Positions 1-53,829 of a stretch of 64,000 nt of DNA are shown here, piece by piece. The DNA is taken from positions 1,348,501-1,412,500 of the forward strand of contig NW_024725521.1 in the NCBI RefSeq assembly GCF_018991925.1. The letters run 5' to 3'. The stretch is from Homarus americanus. Taxonomy: Eukaryota; Arthropoda; Malacostraca; Decapoda; Nephropidae. A model generated the notes under the pieces. It was not told the origin of the DNA and did no database searches. It was given only the letters and a program-made list of their open reading frames with translations. Within the stretch, counting starts at the first letter, position 1, and every line of letters begins with the position of its first letter. The position numbers and the translations under genes are program-made.

Positions 1-1125
1 TGTTTCTCTCTCTCATAAAGTGAAGGTGACTGTGATGGTTGGTGGCTGTGTCCTTGTTATTCCCGCTAATATGATAGGTTGTGGCCTGCTATCATTAGCT
101 CTGGTCGCCATGTTGTTAGTCCAGTGCAAGGAGGTCCATTGTGGGTCGTTTCAGTAGGTGGTCATGTTGTCACGGCGATCGTCTTCTGTTTTTCGTCTGT
201 TGATTCTTCTGGTTTTGTTGTCAATCTTTAAAAGTTTTTCTTGATAAGCCGAATCCAGGAAAAAAATCACAAAAAAAAGGCACGGAAAAAACCTAACCTA
301 ACCTACGTGCAATGCCATCATATATATATTGTGTTGTCAATGTGTACAAGTCATGTGACTTTTTTTCCTGTGACTATTTCCGTTCACCGATAAGCCAGCA
401 ATAAACTAACTTTCCCTTGCTATGTTTTGTAGGGATAAAATACAGTACGTGTTGTCTTGGTGCTGCAGTTTCCTCCACTCTTATGTTCTTATTATTAACA
501 CGGTCGTTCCGGGTCTACTGTCACCATGGTCTTGACCAGCCCAGTCGTCAGATATGCCACAGATGATTGTCCCTCCACTGAGAGTTTCAACAGGTGTTTG
601 GCAGCGGGGATTTGTGTTGTTGTATAAGGGGTAATTGATGCAGGAAGTAAAACACATTCCTCCGCCCACTGCAGGGTTGTTAGGCGCCATTACCGCTCAT
701 CATAGCCTCTAACTCGCTACATTACTGCTTCCATTGTGTGCGTGTACGGACGTGTGTGTGTGTCTGTGTTCATGTACGGATGTGTGTATATGCGTGTACG
801 GATGTGTATGTTACTGTGTGCATTTATATTTGTGTGTGTCTGTTCGTCCTCCAGGCACTAAAAATTACCTGTACTGATGTTAATATCCCCCCCCCCTGTC
901 TGTCTGTCTGTCTAGATTAAGACGGACAGTTATAGTCAGAATTAATCTCATACGTCAGATAATCAACACGAGGAGGGAGGAGAGGGTGGTAGTGGTGGTG
1001 ACATGGGGGGAGGTTAGAGATAGAGGAGAGGGGATAGGGGAGTAAGATAAACAAGGGGAAGGAGTTATAAGGACCCGATACAGGAGGGAGAGGTGAGGCA
1101 TCGACCTGTCTACCACGAGTAAGGA
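1..1125. other. Gene-free stretch with simple-sequence patches
   Basis: No gene was recognised. A short CCTAA tandem (three units, about 288-304) matches the arthropod TTAGG telomere unit. A GT-rich degenerate patch occupies 738-850 and a purine-rich patch 960-1110. A 69-residue minus-strand reading frame (690 to 481) is cysteine-bearing and unrecognised. Confidence 0.5.
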
Positions 1126-1130
1126 AGGCT

Positions 1131-1668
1131 ATGGGTAGAAGAATCAATCGTGGTGAAGTTTACCTCCGAGATTATTATAAGGTATTGGCCGGTAGGGTTA
1201 AGACCCAGATAAGAAAAGCAAAGAGGAATAATGAACTGAAGTTAGCAACGGAGGCGAAGTCAAACCCCAAGGGATTCTTTCATATGTATCAAACTAAAAC
1301 ACGAGAAAAGATTGGACCAATACAGTCAGATACCGGCGAGCTAACTGATAACGACAGAGAAATGAGCAATAATCTGAATAAATATTTTTCAACAGTTTTC
1401 ACCACCGAAAATTTAAACATGATACCCGAGGCACCGACTCTATACAGAGATAGTGAAGAAAATAGATTAAGTGGGATAGTAGTGACTAGTAACGATGTTA
1501 GTTAGCAAATAGACAAGCTAAAGCCTAATAAGTCACCAGGTCCCGATGAGATTTTTGCCAGAGTATTAAAGGAATGTAAGGAAGAGCTTAGTATGCCCAA
1601 AGCAAATTTGTTTAACATGCCCTTAAAACCGGGTGTAGTACCAGAATCCTGGAGGGTAGGTGATCATT
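1131..1668 (+). mobile_element. LINE ORF2 fragment, endonuclease-RT linker, broken
   Basis: The plus strand reads a non-LTR retrotransposon stretch: TQIRKAKRNNELKLATEAKS, then NPKGFFHMYQTKTREKIGPI, then NLNKYFSTVF. After an in-frame TAG at 1504 it continues IDKLKPNKSPGPDEIFARVL and then KPGVVPESWR. KPNKSPGPD and the VPESWR motif are the start of the reverse-transcriptase domain of CR1/Jockey-like LINEs. The catalytic YADD region is absent and the match ends near 1665. It is a dead 5'- and 3'-truncated copy. Confidence 0.85.
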
Positions 1669-1675
1669 TGGACTC

Positions 1676-3296
1676 TTAACTCATGAGATTGAAGGCGTCT
1701 GGCTCCAACCAGTCACAAGCCACAACTAAAATGAGGGGCGGTGCTTATTATGGAAGAAAAAGAGGTATGTATATAGTTTACAAGACTTGACATAATACAG
1801 TATGGTGATTTTATATAGTATATTGGTACATGTGCTTGTGAATAGGCGTTTATATCGTGCAACAAGGAAAGTTAGTTACCGAGGCTTCTACTTATAAATG
1901 TTTCTGTAATCATTATAAGGCGTTTGTCTATTTACTTTACTTTTGCGGAATTAGTAAGTTAGTTAGGCAATAAAAATGGGCTTGATGGCGGAGGAGGTAG
2001 GCGGGAACCAGTTTAAGCGGAGATCCGTGTGACTTTCCCTGCCGGCCGGTCTGGCCCGTTCTGCAGCATGTCCTTTATAAAACTCCCCCGCCAGAGGTTC
2101 ATAAAACTAGCCTAAGTCCTCGTGCGCCGTCACTTGAGGAAGAGTTTATCCTCTTATCTGTGAGTGACGAACTTGTGCACTAACCAACCGACGAATTACT
2201 TTTGGAAAGCCTGGGTGAACATTTTCGGTCGTTTTTCTTTTCGACAGGATAATTTGTGACTTTTAAAATGTCCCCAGAACGAGAACTACAAACACACGCT
2301 AAATAAATTGACGGCCAAACTGGAGTTGCCATGTCTGCCGCCAGTAGAGTTGTCTCTAGGTCACCCAGGGTATCATATGACCTTAACCTGAATTAACCTA
2401 ACCATACCCAACCAGGCACAACTTAACCAGACCCAACCAGGTAAAAATTAACCCACCAATCCTTCATTAATCAACCTTACCTTAATCCCTCGTGAACCAG
2501 GTGGAGTTGACTAACACTGAAGGCCTAGCACACAACACGGTGAAAATAACACATATACATGACTTACTCGTCTTCTTATCTATCTTCCTTGGACATTTAT
2601 CACATCTTCTCTTCCGAGATTCTTGAGGTTGAGGTTAACCTAACGTAATCCTAACTTAACGTAACACATTTCCTTGATCATCATCATCATCATCACTTGC
2701 ATTATCATCCTTCTCATCGGTGTCAAAGACAGTTCAGCCATTCCATAAGCACTAGCACCTGTGTCATTATTTGATGAAACACAGGGTTGCACCTCGTCTT
2801 CCAACCTCCTTGAGCCATAAAACATACCTAATGGGATTGACATTGTCCTAAATGTCTGAAATCTGAAAGAAATCAAATACTGTAGTCACATGGAAGGCTG
2901 AGTGGGGTGCAGGTAGACCCCTTTCAAGTCAGGGATGGCCAGTTCCTTTATATAATAAATTGATTTTTAAAACTATTAAGTATCACATTTTTAATAAATT
3001 GCTGAAGTGTAATTTTTTTAGTGATGTTGATATTCGTAAATACATCTGATATGTTTGTTTACTTCTTCACGGTCTCTCTATTCCTGTGTGGACGCTCCTG
3101 TCCGAAGAATACATGATAGACAATATTAGTTAAAAAAAATCAAGAGGAAGGCATACATCGCCATCTTATTTGTTTACAATTGACGAATGCGAAAAGACTG
3201 GCGTGTGTGAGAGGGAGAGCTCAAAAAATTGACAATTTTGGGAAAATTTATGCAATAATATGACGGAAAAGCGCTAGCGTGATGCCGTCTTTTCCT
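1676..3296. other. No gene recognised; GC-rich patch with TATA-like site
   Basis: The stretch 1980-2240 is richer in G and C than its surroundings and holds a TTTATAAAA at about 2074-2082, with a second ATAAAA about 30 bases on. It could be a promoter, of Fhod or of a repeat, but no first exon can be tied to it. The stretch 2390-2660 is rich in degenerate CCTAA-like words. Nothing else stands out. Confidence 0.35.
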
Positions 3297-3505
3297 TACA
3301 TAAGAATGGAAGAAACTGCAGCGGGCCTATTGGTCCATACTGGGCAGTCCCATTTACACCCAACCCCTATCGCTCATCTATCCATCCAACCTATTTTTGA
3401 AGCTATCCAGTGTATTCGAGTTAATGATGATGTTTGGTAACTTGTTCCACTCATCCACTACTCTATTTCCAAACCAATGTACTCTATTCCCAAACCTAGC
3501 TCCCT
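3297..3505 (-). mobile_element. CR1-like LINE 3' end fragment
   Basis: The sequence matches 16740-16920, with the shared core GCAGCGGGCCTATTGG, the C-terminal coding end (WNNL/F-type region) and the LINE 3' tail. The minus strand is the coding direction. It is a short 5'-truncated insertion, typical of LINEs. Confidence 0.75.
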
Positions 3506-5057
3506 AATCGGTGGTCTCCGACCCCTGGACCCCGCATATTAAATATCTAGGTTCTAGGTCGTTTGCTAGGGAAACGGAAGAAAGGTGTCTTACAGTTGTC
3601 TTGTCTGCAAAGGTTGTAGCAACAAATGCAAAAATAGCTTTTCTGGTAGTTTTTTGTTCTTCAACTCACGATATCTCGGTTAATGGTAAAATTCACCAAA
3701 AGTGTCATAGATGAAAATCGTCTAGTTTTTGTGTGAACTTATCACTAAAAAAATAATAATAACAAAATTTCGAATTATGTCCTACATTATAAATTGACCA
3801 GGATCTGTCTACAGCTGCATGAACTGTGTGAAGTAAATCAGAGCTAAATATCAACGGAAGTGAAAATGCCAGCAGTTATGGCTTAAAGATGTTGAGGGTG
3901 AAGGTTTTAAGACATTCCGAGTGAAATGTATATTTTGTTGTACTGTTCTGAGCAAGAGTGAAACAAGAATGGTGAAACATGTTGAAACTGTTCGAAGTGT
4001 ACAGATGATATAAAGAAGAATTAGTTGAGCTCAGATAAATCTGGGGTTAATTTATCCCATTACCTAAACTCCTTGTCAATCTGTCTCAGCCAATGTGTGC
4101 AAGGAAATGAACGTTTTCACCCGTTTGAGGAGAGTAACACTCGCTGTACTGACCAAAACAAGAATAATTTTCCAGCATAAAAAAAGGATGTAGGACAACT
4201 CATTATTCTTTTAAGTGAAATTAAGCAAACAAAAACCAATAACAATTTGAAAAAAGAAAACGTTTTCTTTGGCCAAAAACACGAAGAAAAATATTTTTGA
4301 GGGGGGGGGGGATCCCTACCCAGAACGTCTTTAAACGTAGTGTCAGAAAACAAAGGCTAGGCGACAGGAGTGGAGGGTCGCACCCCTTCCTACACCGTGG
4401 CGGGCTTCCCTACTCTCGTCTTCTCGAATCGATTGTTTTGATTGACAATTTTTGTCCAGTCTTTTACCACATTGCTTTTATTTTTTATATATATTGTTTT
4501 GATTGTTAGTTTTTGACCAGTTTCTTGCCGTTTCTGGAATCTGTTGTTCCAGCGTTATTTAACTTTCCATTGAATATTTTTTTTTTAAGATTTTATCTGG
4601 CATCTATTAAAATTTTTCCCAGACAGACAGACAGACAGACATACCTCAATAATAACTTGAATATTTTTTGTAGATTTTATTATTTTTTTAAACTTTTTCT
4701 TCAAATTATTTTAAAAAACATTTTCTGGAATCTTTAAGATGACTTCAGGGACCTTTGATGCTATCCATTATCATACTGGGGAACGGGGAGAGGGAGAACA
4801 AGGGAGAGAAAGAGAAAGGGAAGAGAGAGAGAGAGCTGTCACCTCTACACAGGAGCATTTTCCCTATTACATGGAGGGTCTGTTATCAGATTTTGTCTCT
4901 CCCCACCTTTGTTAGGGAGAGGAGGGTTGGGGACGGGGTCGATGGAGTGAGAGAAGAGTCGTGAAGAGAGAGGGAGGAAGGGGGAGTGGGGGGGGGTGAA
5001 AATGGTCCCTGAATGGTGAAGAGGTGAGCGGCGGAGAGGAAGACAATGGGGCAGAAG

Positions 5058-5094
<37 letters not shown>

Positions 5095-5810
5095 TGTGTG
5101 TGGTGACCAAGGAAGAACAAAAAAGGGAAAGTGTAGTAATGAGCGAGGGAGAATAAGAGGTAAAACATCAAGGAAGATGCGGCAAGGAGAGGGGGGGAGA
5201 AAGAGACGGGTAATGGTTGACAGATGGTGGTGACCACACATAAAGTAATGGGTGTATTTTATATGTATGGTAACTGCATGTATGATTTTGGTGGTCCTAA
5301 ATAAATGTAAAATATCTACTGTATGTTGAGAAAATATTGGTAGGCTAATGGTAAAAATAAGGATTTGTACTTTTGTATTTCTATCAGTTATATTATCGTT
5401 ACCGAGTATGGCAAATTATACTTCATATCGCATTATTATTTTTAGTATTATTAGTAGTAGTAGTAGTATTAGTATTATAGTGTTAGTATCATCATTACAC
5501 AATCTAAACAAATCTTCGGGTACTGATTATGATATAAGTATTTTATATTATTAAAAGTGTTAATTTGAGCGTTTGGTCACAAGTATGTCAAGAGCGTCCT
5601 CCACCTAACGACACGTGAGACTTGAGCAGCAGTTCTGGATACCCGAACGTTTGTAGTTTCCTGTGACCGAACATCGCCACATTGCATCACCCAACTCACG
5701 TGATGGTGATGTTTAACTATTTCTTACTTACTTAACATAATGATATACATATTGTCCTGGGGTTAACAGCCCCATAATAATGTATTGTAATGTAATGGCC
5801 ATCTCTCGAG
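3506..5810. other. No gene; strongly purine-rich tract 4782-5225
   Basis: About 440 bases of the plus strand are overwhelmingly A and G, including a pure (GA)n run near 5065-5092. The long minus-strand proline/serine/leucine frames here are a by-product of this composition. The rest is AT-rich without recognisable coding, apart from an (AGAC)n run at 4620-4641. Confidence 0.6.
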
Positions 5811-6133
5811 GCATGTCGAGACGAAACGCCTTCCTAGCTTTTAAAATCAGAAAAAATTACGGATTTTTCCTTCAATGAATGGTTTAATATGCATCGTTAC
5901 CACACGGAATATTTAATTTTTTCCAGCCATAACACTGTTGATGTCTTTGTAAACGTATAGGAGTTTTGTAAGGGCGCGAACACGGTCGATCCTGTGGGGT
6001 ACGGGATGTTTGGGTCACACTCAGGATGGGATGGAGAAAGGAAACTCACAATGTGCTCTCTGTATACATGTTGTATTGGATGTACAATGCAGCTTGGTGC
6101 TGGGAAGTGGCAGCGTGGTTACAAGCGTGATGA

Positions 6134-6510
6134 AGAGAGAGCTAGTTGGTGAGGATGCTCAGAGGAGGACAGCTTGTGGGTCGCCAAGCTCGCCGGCGGA
6201 AGCGAGGACCGCCAGGCAGGCGGAGGAGGAGGAGGTGTTGCTGGCTGCGGCTGTAGCTAGAAGAGAGTTGGTTGGTGAGGATGCTCAGAGGAGGACAGCT
6301 TGTGGGTCGCCAAGCTCGCTGGCGGGAGCGAGGACCGCCAGGCAGGCGGAGGAGGTGTTGCTGGCTGCGGCTGTAGCTAGAAGAAGAGAGTTGGTTGGTG
6401 AGGGTGCTCAGAGGAGGACAGCTTGTGGGTCGCCAAGCTCGCCGGCGGAAGCGAGGACCGCCAGGCAGGCGGAGGAGGAGGAGGAGGAGGTGTTGCTGGC
6501 TGGTTGTTGT
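6134..6510 (+). repeat. Roughly 120-bp minisatellite, three units
   Basis: Three units run from GAGAGAG-TTGGTTGGTGAGG to GTGTTGCTGGCTG. They contain GTGGGTCGCCAAGCTCGC and a GGAGGAGGAG run that varies in length between units. Duplicate copy 2 (7932-8055) and the distant relative at 58330-58450 have one unit each, so the expansion happened only in copy 1. The open frames across it come from the absence of stops in the unit. Confidence 0.85.
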
Positions 6511-7009
6511 AGGTAGAAAGAGACAGGTTACCACGAGGTCAGGTCTTTTATAACGGAGGTAGGCGTGGGTAGATAGTTGACCCCCGCTCCGTTGGCGGCG
6601 CTGGTTGACCTAGACCACGAGGCATACACTGTGGAATTCGCGGGGTCGGCTACTCAGCGACAAGCGTTTGTAGGGGAGAAATCCACTACAATCCATCAGC
6701 CAGAACGTTCTTGCGTTGTCTACCGTTGCAGTTCTATAAATACTTACACCATGGATCACCTCATTAAGTCTGAGACAACTAGCAGTATAGACGTGGTCAG
6801 CTGTTGTCGCCAGTTATCTTCAACACACAACATGGAGAGGTAGAGTTAGTTAGCTTGTGGTGATGGTGAAGAAGATTTTAAAGGATAAAGATGAGAGGTT
6901 GTATAAACACACAGCACATGTAACGTGCACAACACAAGCTCTGGTGCTGGTTTTTATTTTTCATGTGTATGTTTCAATACGTGTGACGGACCATGTGCCA
7001 GTATTCATT

Positions 7010-7450
7010 TTCGCTGACACCGACTGTAGGAGCTGGACTGGCCATGTTACCCGCATGGACGACAGTAGACTGCCAAAGACTGCTACTTTACAGTCACCTA
7101 ACGAATAGTAAACGTAACGCTGGCGGGCAACTGAAAAGGTATATGGATAGTCTAAGACAAACCTGAAAAAGTGCCAAGTTGACTCCCTCACCTGGGAGAT
7201 TATTACTCCACACCTTAATGCTTGGAGGAGCACCACACAAGGTGTCAACATTTTCGAGTTCGACCGAGTGCATACCGAGGCAGACAAGTGCCAACGCCGG
7301 AAAGATGCTGCCGCTGGTCCTCCCGCACTAGATGTAGCCCTCTACACCTGCAACATCCGTGGACGATCCTGCCGGTCCCGTATCGGCCTCTCGAGCTCAC
7401 CAACGAAGGTGACATCCTTCATAACTCATATCATTGTATCATAGCTTGAT
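7010..7450 (+). pseudogene. LINE reverse-transcriptase C-terminal tail, frameshifted
   Basis: Reading across frames gives RSWTGHVTRMDDSRLPK, then a frameshift, then GGQLKRYMDSLRQT, then WRSTTQGVNIFEFDRVHTEA, then DKCQRRKDAAAGPPALDVAL, then YTCNIRGRSCRSRIGL. This order is the typical end of many animal LINE ORF2 proteins (WxGHVxRMDD-RLPKQ, KRYKDxLK, W-S-x-EGV--FE--R, EAKRQRRK, then a C-x-C finger with R-RIGL). Stops and frameshifts make it non-functional. Confidence 0.8.
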
Positions 7451-7505
7451 GATCTTCATGCTCGATTCCGAGTGACAGCAAAGTAGTAGTTGTAGTAGTG
7501 CTAGT

Positions 7506-7560
<55 letters not shown>

Positions 7561-7561
<1 letters not shown>

Positions 7562-9052
7562 GAGGCATGTCGATGACGAGACGCCTTCCTAGCTTTTACT
7601 AAATCAGAATAAATTATTACGGTAGTTAGTATTCATCATTACAGGGTAATGATACATATATACCTATGAGACTTGATTCTATATTTGTAGTTTCCAGAAC
7701 CGTATCACAACTTGATGGTCTATTGTATAACCAATAGTATTGTAGTAATTCTGTGTCGTGCGAACATTGAATCGTTATCCTGATGTAAACGGTATCGATG
7801 TGGGGTTGTTTGGTCACACTCAGGATGGGATGGAGAAAGGAAACTCACAATGTGCTCTCTGTATACATGTTGTATTGGATGTACAATGCAGCTTGGTGCT
7901 GGGAAGTGGCAGCGTGGTTACAAGCGTGATGAAGAGAGAGCTGGTTGGTGAGGGTGCTCAGAGGAGGACAGCTTGTGGGTCGCCAAGCTCGCCGGCGGGA
8001 GCGAGGGCCGCCAGGCAGGCGGAGGAGGAGGGGGTGTTACTGGCTGGTTGGTGTAGGTAGAAAGAGACAGGTTACCACGAGGTCAGGTCTTTTATAGCGG
8101 AGGTAGGCGTGGGTAGATAGTTGACACCCGCTCCGTTGGCGGCGCTGGTTGACCTAGACCACGAGGCATACACTGTGGAATTCGCGGGATCGGCTTCTCA
8201 GCGACAAACAGCGTTTGTAGGGGAGAAATCCACTACAATCCATCAGCCAGAACGTTCTTGCGTTGTCTACCGTTGCAGTTCTATAAATACTTACACCATG
8301 GATCACCTCATTAAGTCTGAGACAACTAGCAGTATAGACGTGGTCAGCTGTTGTCGCCAGTTATCTTCAACACACAACATGGAGAGGTAGAGTTAGTTAG
8401 CTTGTGGTGATGGTGAAGAAGATTTTAAAGGATAAAGATGAGAGGTTGTATAAACACACAGCACATGTAACGTGCACAACACAAGCTCTGGTGCTGGTTT
8501 TTATTTTTCATGTGTATGTTTCAATACGTGTGACGGACCATGTGCCAGTATTCATTTTCGCTGACACCGACTGTAGGAGCTGGACTGGCCATGTTACCCG
8601 CATGGACGACAGTAGACTGCCAAAGACTGCTACTTTACAGTCACCTAACGAATAGTAAACGTAACGCTGGCGGGCAACTGAAAAGGTATATGGATAGTCT
8701 AAGACAAACCTGAAAAAGTGCCAAGTTGACTCCCTCACCTGGGAGATTATTACTCCACACCTTAATGCTTGGAGGAGCACCACACAAGGTGTCAACATTT
8801 TCGAGTTCGACCGAGTGCATACCGAGGCAGACAAGTGCCAACGCCGGAAAGATGCTGCCGCTGGTCCTCCCGCACTAGATGTAGCCCTCTACACCTGCAA
8901 CATCCGTGGACGATCCTGCCGGTCCCGTATCGGCCTCTCGAGCTCACCAACGAAGGTGACATCCTTCATAACTCATATCATTGTATCATAGCTTGATGAT
9001 CTTCATGCTCGATTCCGAGTGACAGCAAAGTAGTAGTTGTAGTAGTGCTAGT

Positions 9053-9117
<65 letters not shown>
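7561..9117 (+). repeat. Tandem-duplicated LINE-derived unit, copy 2
   Basis: The order matches copy 1, offset by 1544 to 1547 bases from 6577 onward, but with only one unit of the internal minisatellite (7932-8055). It also ends in a (GT)n run (9056-9117). The first 240 bases are more diverged from copy 1 than the rest, so the duplication may have involved two slightly different ancestors or gene conversion. Confidence 0.85.
8557..8997 (+). pseudogene. LINE reverse-transcriptase C-terminal tail, second copy
   Basis: Same content as 7010-7450 with the same disabling frameshift and stops, so the lesions predate the tandem duplication. It is followed by the second (GT)n run. Confidence 0.8.
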
Positions 9118-9123
<6 letters not shown>

Positions 9124-10063
9124 TTGCCGCATAATGTGCACTAAACCAATATTAAATTGTTTTTAAATTCTAAAGTAAAGAACAAATATATACATACTGT
9201 ATAATGTACAGAGTGAGTTATACGTTAACCAATGATGTGTAGAAACGTGGATTTTGTCTTTGGCGTTTATGTAAAGGTATTGTGATCAATGTTCGCTGAT
9301 TAAAATTAGAGAAACTATCTGCTAATTCTTATTTTTGAAATTATACGTTTAAAGACACAAAACATATTTTATCTAGTACAAAGTCTCCTTTGACCAACAT
9401 ATTAAAAGTTGTCGTTCTTCTGTCAATATCTGTTGCAGTTGCATGTCGACAACAGGTAATCAGATTACCCCTTTCACCACCCAACATACAGTACAGGTAT
9501 CTCAGTGCACAGCTTCCTCACATCAGGAACCAATGTGTTATTTCTTCATATTGCTATTAATGGACGAGTTGACGGTCGGAATTTTTTCGTAAAATTGCAG
9601 GTCGATGGGTAAAGAAAACGCTTAAATTCACTATGGTAATGATATTCTTAAATAAATTGGGCCAAAAAGTGTCAAGATTAAGGGTAAAGTTGCTAAAAAG
9701 TCACGTGACTGTCAAAAGCTCTGTTATTGGTTGTGACGTCACTTTATTTTGTGTCGAGTCCCGTATTCTCCTAGATAAAATAAAATGGCAGAATCTCAGA
9801 AAATATATCTACAATCAGCATAAACAATAACCATAACACGGTTTAGGGTACAGTACAGCTGGCTGGCTACTCGTCTACGTATCGTAAGGCATATTTTCTT
9901 TTCCAGTTTCTTTCTGAATTATTTTATTCCAGGCTAGCGTGTTTTATGTTAACATGTGTCGACCCAAATGAACATAGCACGTTGGTATATTATCCTAACA
10001 TGTATTATAATCTTATGTATGAAGTCATCAAATATCTAATATATGATTATATCTTTTCCACAG
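9118..10063. other. AT-rich non-coding sequence upstream of first Fhod exon found
   Basis: Probably intron. No N-terminal FHOD exon, repeat family or RNA gene was recognised here. Confidence 0.5.
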
Positions 10064-52803
<42,740 letters not shown>

Positions 52804-53585
52804 TCCTTCTTCATCGACTCTCTCTTTACCTCTTTATTTCCTTGTAAGCTAGTTTGTGGTGAAAATCCCTTTAATCCCTTTACCTTACAGTGTGATAGCA
52901 TCAGTTTGTAGAAAATCTATTTGCCAGTTATATTTAGAAACTATGGGTTTGACAAGTCCTCGTGTTCCTCCTCCCCAAACAGTTACTAATAATAGTACAG
53001 TATCTAAATTTGCATAGTTGAATTATTAGTTACAGAACTTCACATAACTATGTTGTTGGTGAAATATCAGAGCGAATTTTGAAACTATCATAAAAGTGCA
53101 TAAAAAGAAAAATTTTTGACCATGTGCAGACTGTGATTTTGAGACTTCATTAACTGAATGAGTATCTGAAAGGATTTATTAAAAAAAATTAAAAATGTTT
53201 TTCATTGTTACAGTCACTTTCTACCGTCTGATGATGACTAAATTAGGCACTATATATGGTACTACAGGTTAAGTTGCTAGCTTCTTGAACCTGATGGTTA
53301 CAGTGAATAGTGAATTTGAAATATTAACGAATTTTACTAGTAATGATTATAAAAGTTTGATGTCACAAATAGTAGTTGCAAATATCAGAAAATCAGGGTA
53401 TTATATGGCCTGATATTGCTAATCCAGCTTTGATGAACCAGTTCCACAAATCACTGATGGTTCCAAACTTCTGTACTTGCTTGCTGTGTGTGTGTGTGCT
53501 TACTAACTTATGATGAACCCTCAAATGTTGTTTTGCTATATAGTATTTTCTTTTCATATTTTTCTTTTATTTATTGTTCCATGTA
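52804..53585 (+). other. Fhod: Probable Fhod 3' untranslated region
   Basis: Sequence after the stop at 52803. ATTAAA at 53178 is the only plausible poly(A) signal before the Tigger-like element at 53586. No coding sequence was seen. Confidence 0.4.
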
Positions 53586-53829
53586 CAGGTTGGACCTCAC
53601 TAAACCGGGAAGCTTGGGACCAGACCGGTTCTGGGTTAGCGAAAATTCCAAACCATCGAAGCTGAGGTTAAAAAAAAGGCAAAATAATGCATAAAATGTA
53701 CTATTACTGTACCAATACAACTTACATCAGCATATATTTAGCCCAGGGTTTTTGGACCTCTTTGACAGTGTTAGTGCTATGGCACACGTTTACTGTGCAC
53801 TGGACACTCGCTTTTTGCCATTCACTATA

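Larger units (their letters stand above)
5811..7560 (+). repeat. Tandem-duplicated LINE-derived unit, copy 1
   Basis: The unit begins at the shared motif CGAGGCATGTCGA and ends in a (GT)26 run. It contains a minisatellite (6134-6510), a conserved segment with TATA-like words (CTTTTATAACGG, TCTATAAATAC), and a decayed C-terminal LINE reverse-transcriptase tail at 7010-7450. Copy 2 follows directly. From 6535 to 7508 the two copies are almost identical, differing by a 3-base indel and few substitutions, so the duplication is recent. Confidence 0.85.

Noticed and set aside
288..304. True telomere
   Set aside because: Only three CCTAA units, so it is an interstitial match rather than a chromosome end.
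4845..5241. Three overlapping minus-strand frames of 74 to 130 codons rich in Ser/Leu/Pro
   Set aside because: They result from the purine/pyrimidine strand bias at 4782-5225, which lacks stops on the pyrimidine strand.
6010..6534. Arg/Ala-rich and Leu/Pro-rich frames on both strands
   Set aside because: Created by the 120-bp minisatellite. The duplicate copy with one unit loses most of the frame, so it is not conserved as protein.
1..10063. Search for Fhod N-terminal exons
   Set aside because: No reading resembling the FHOD GTPase-binding-like start was found on the plus strand. The exons probably lie outside the window or are too short to recognise by eye.
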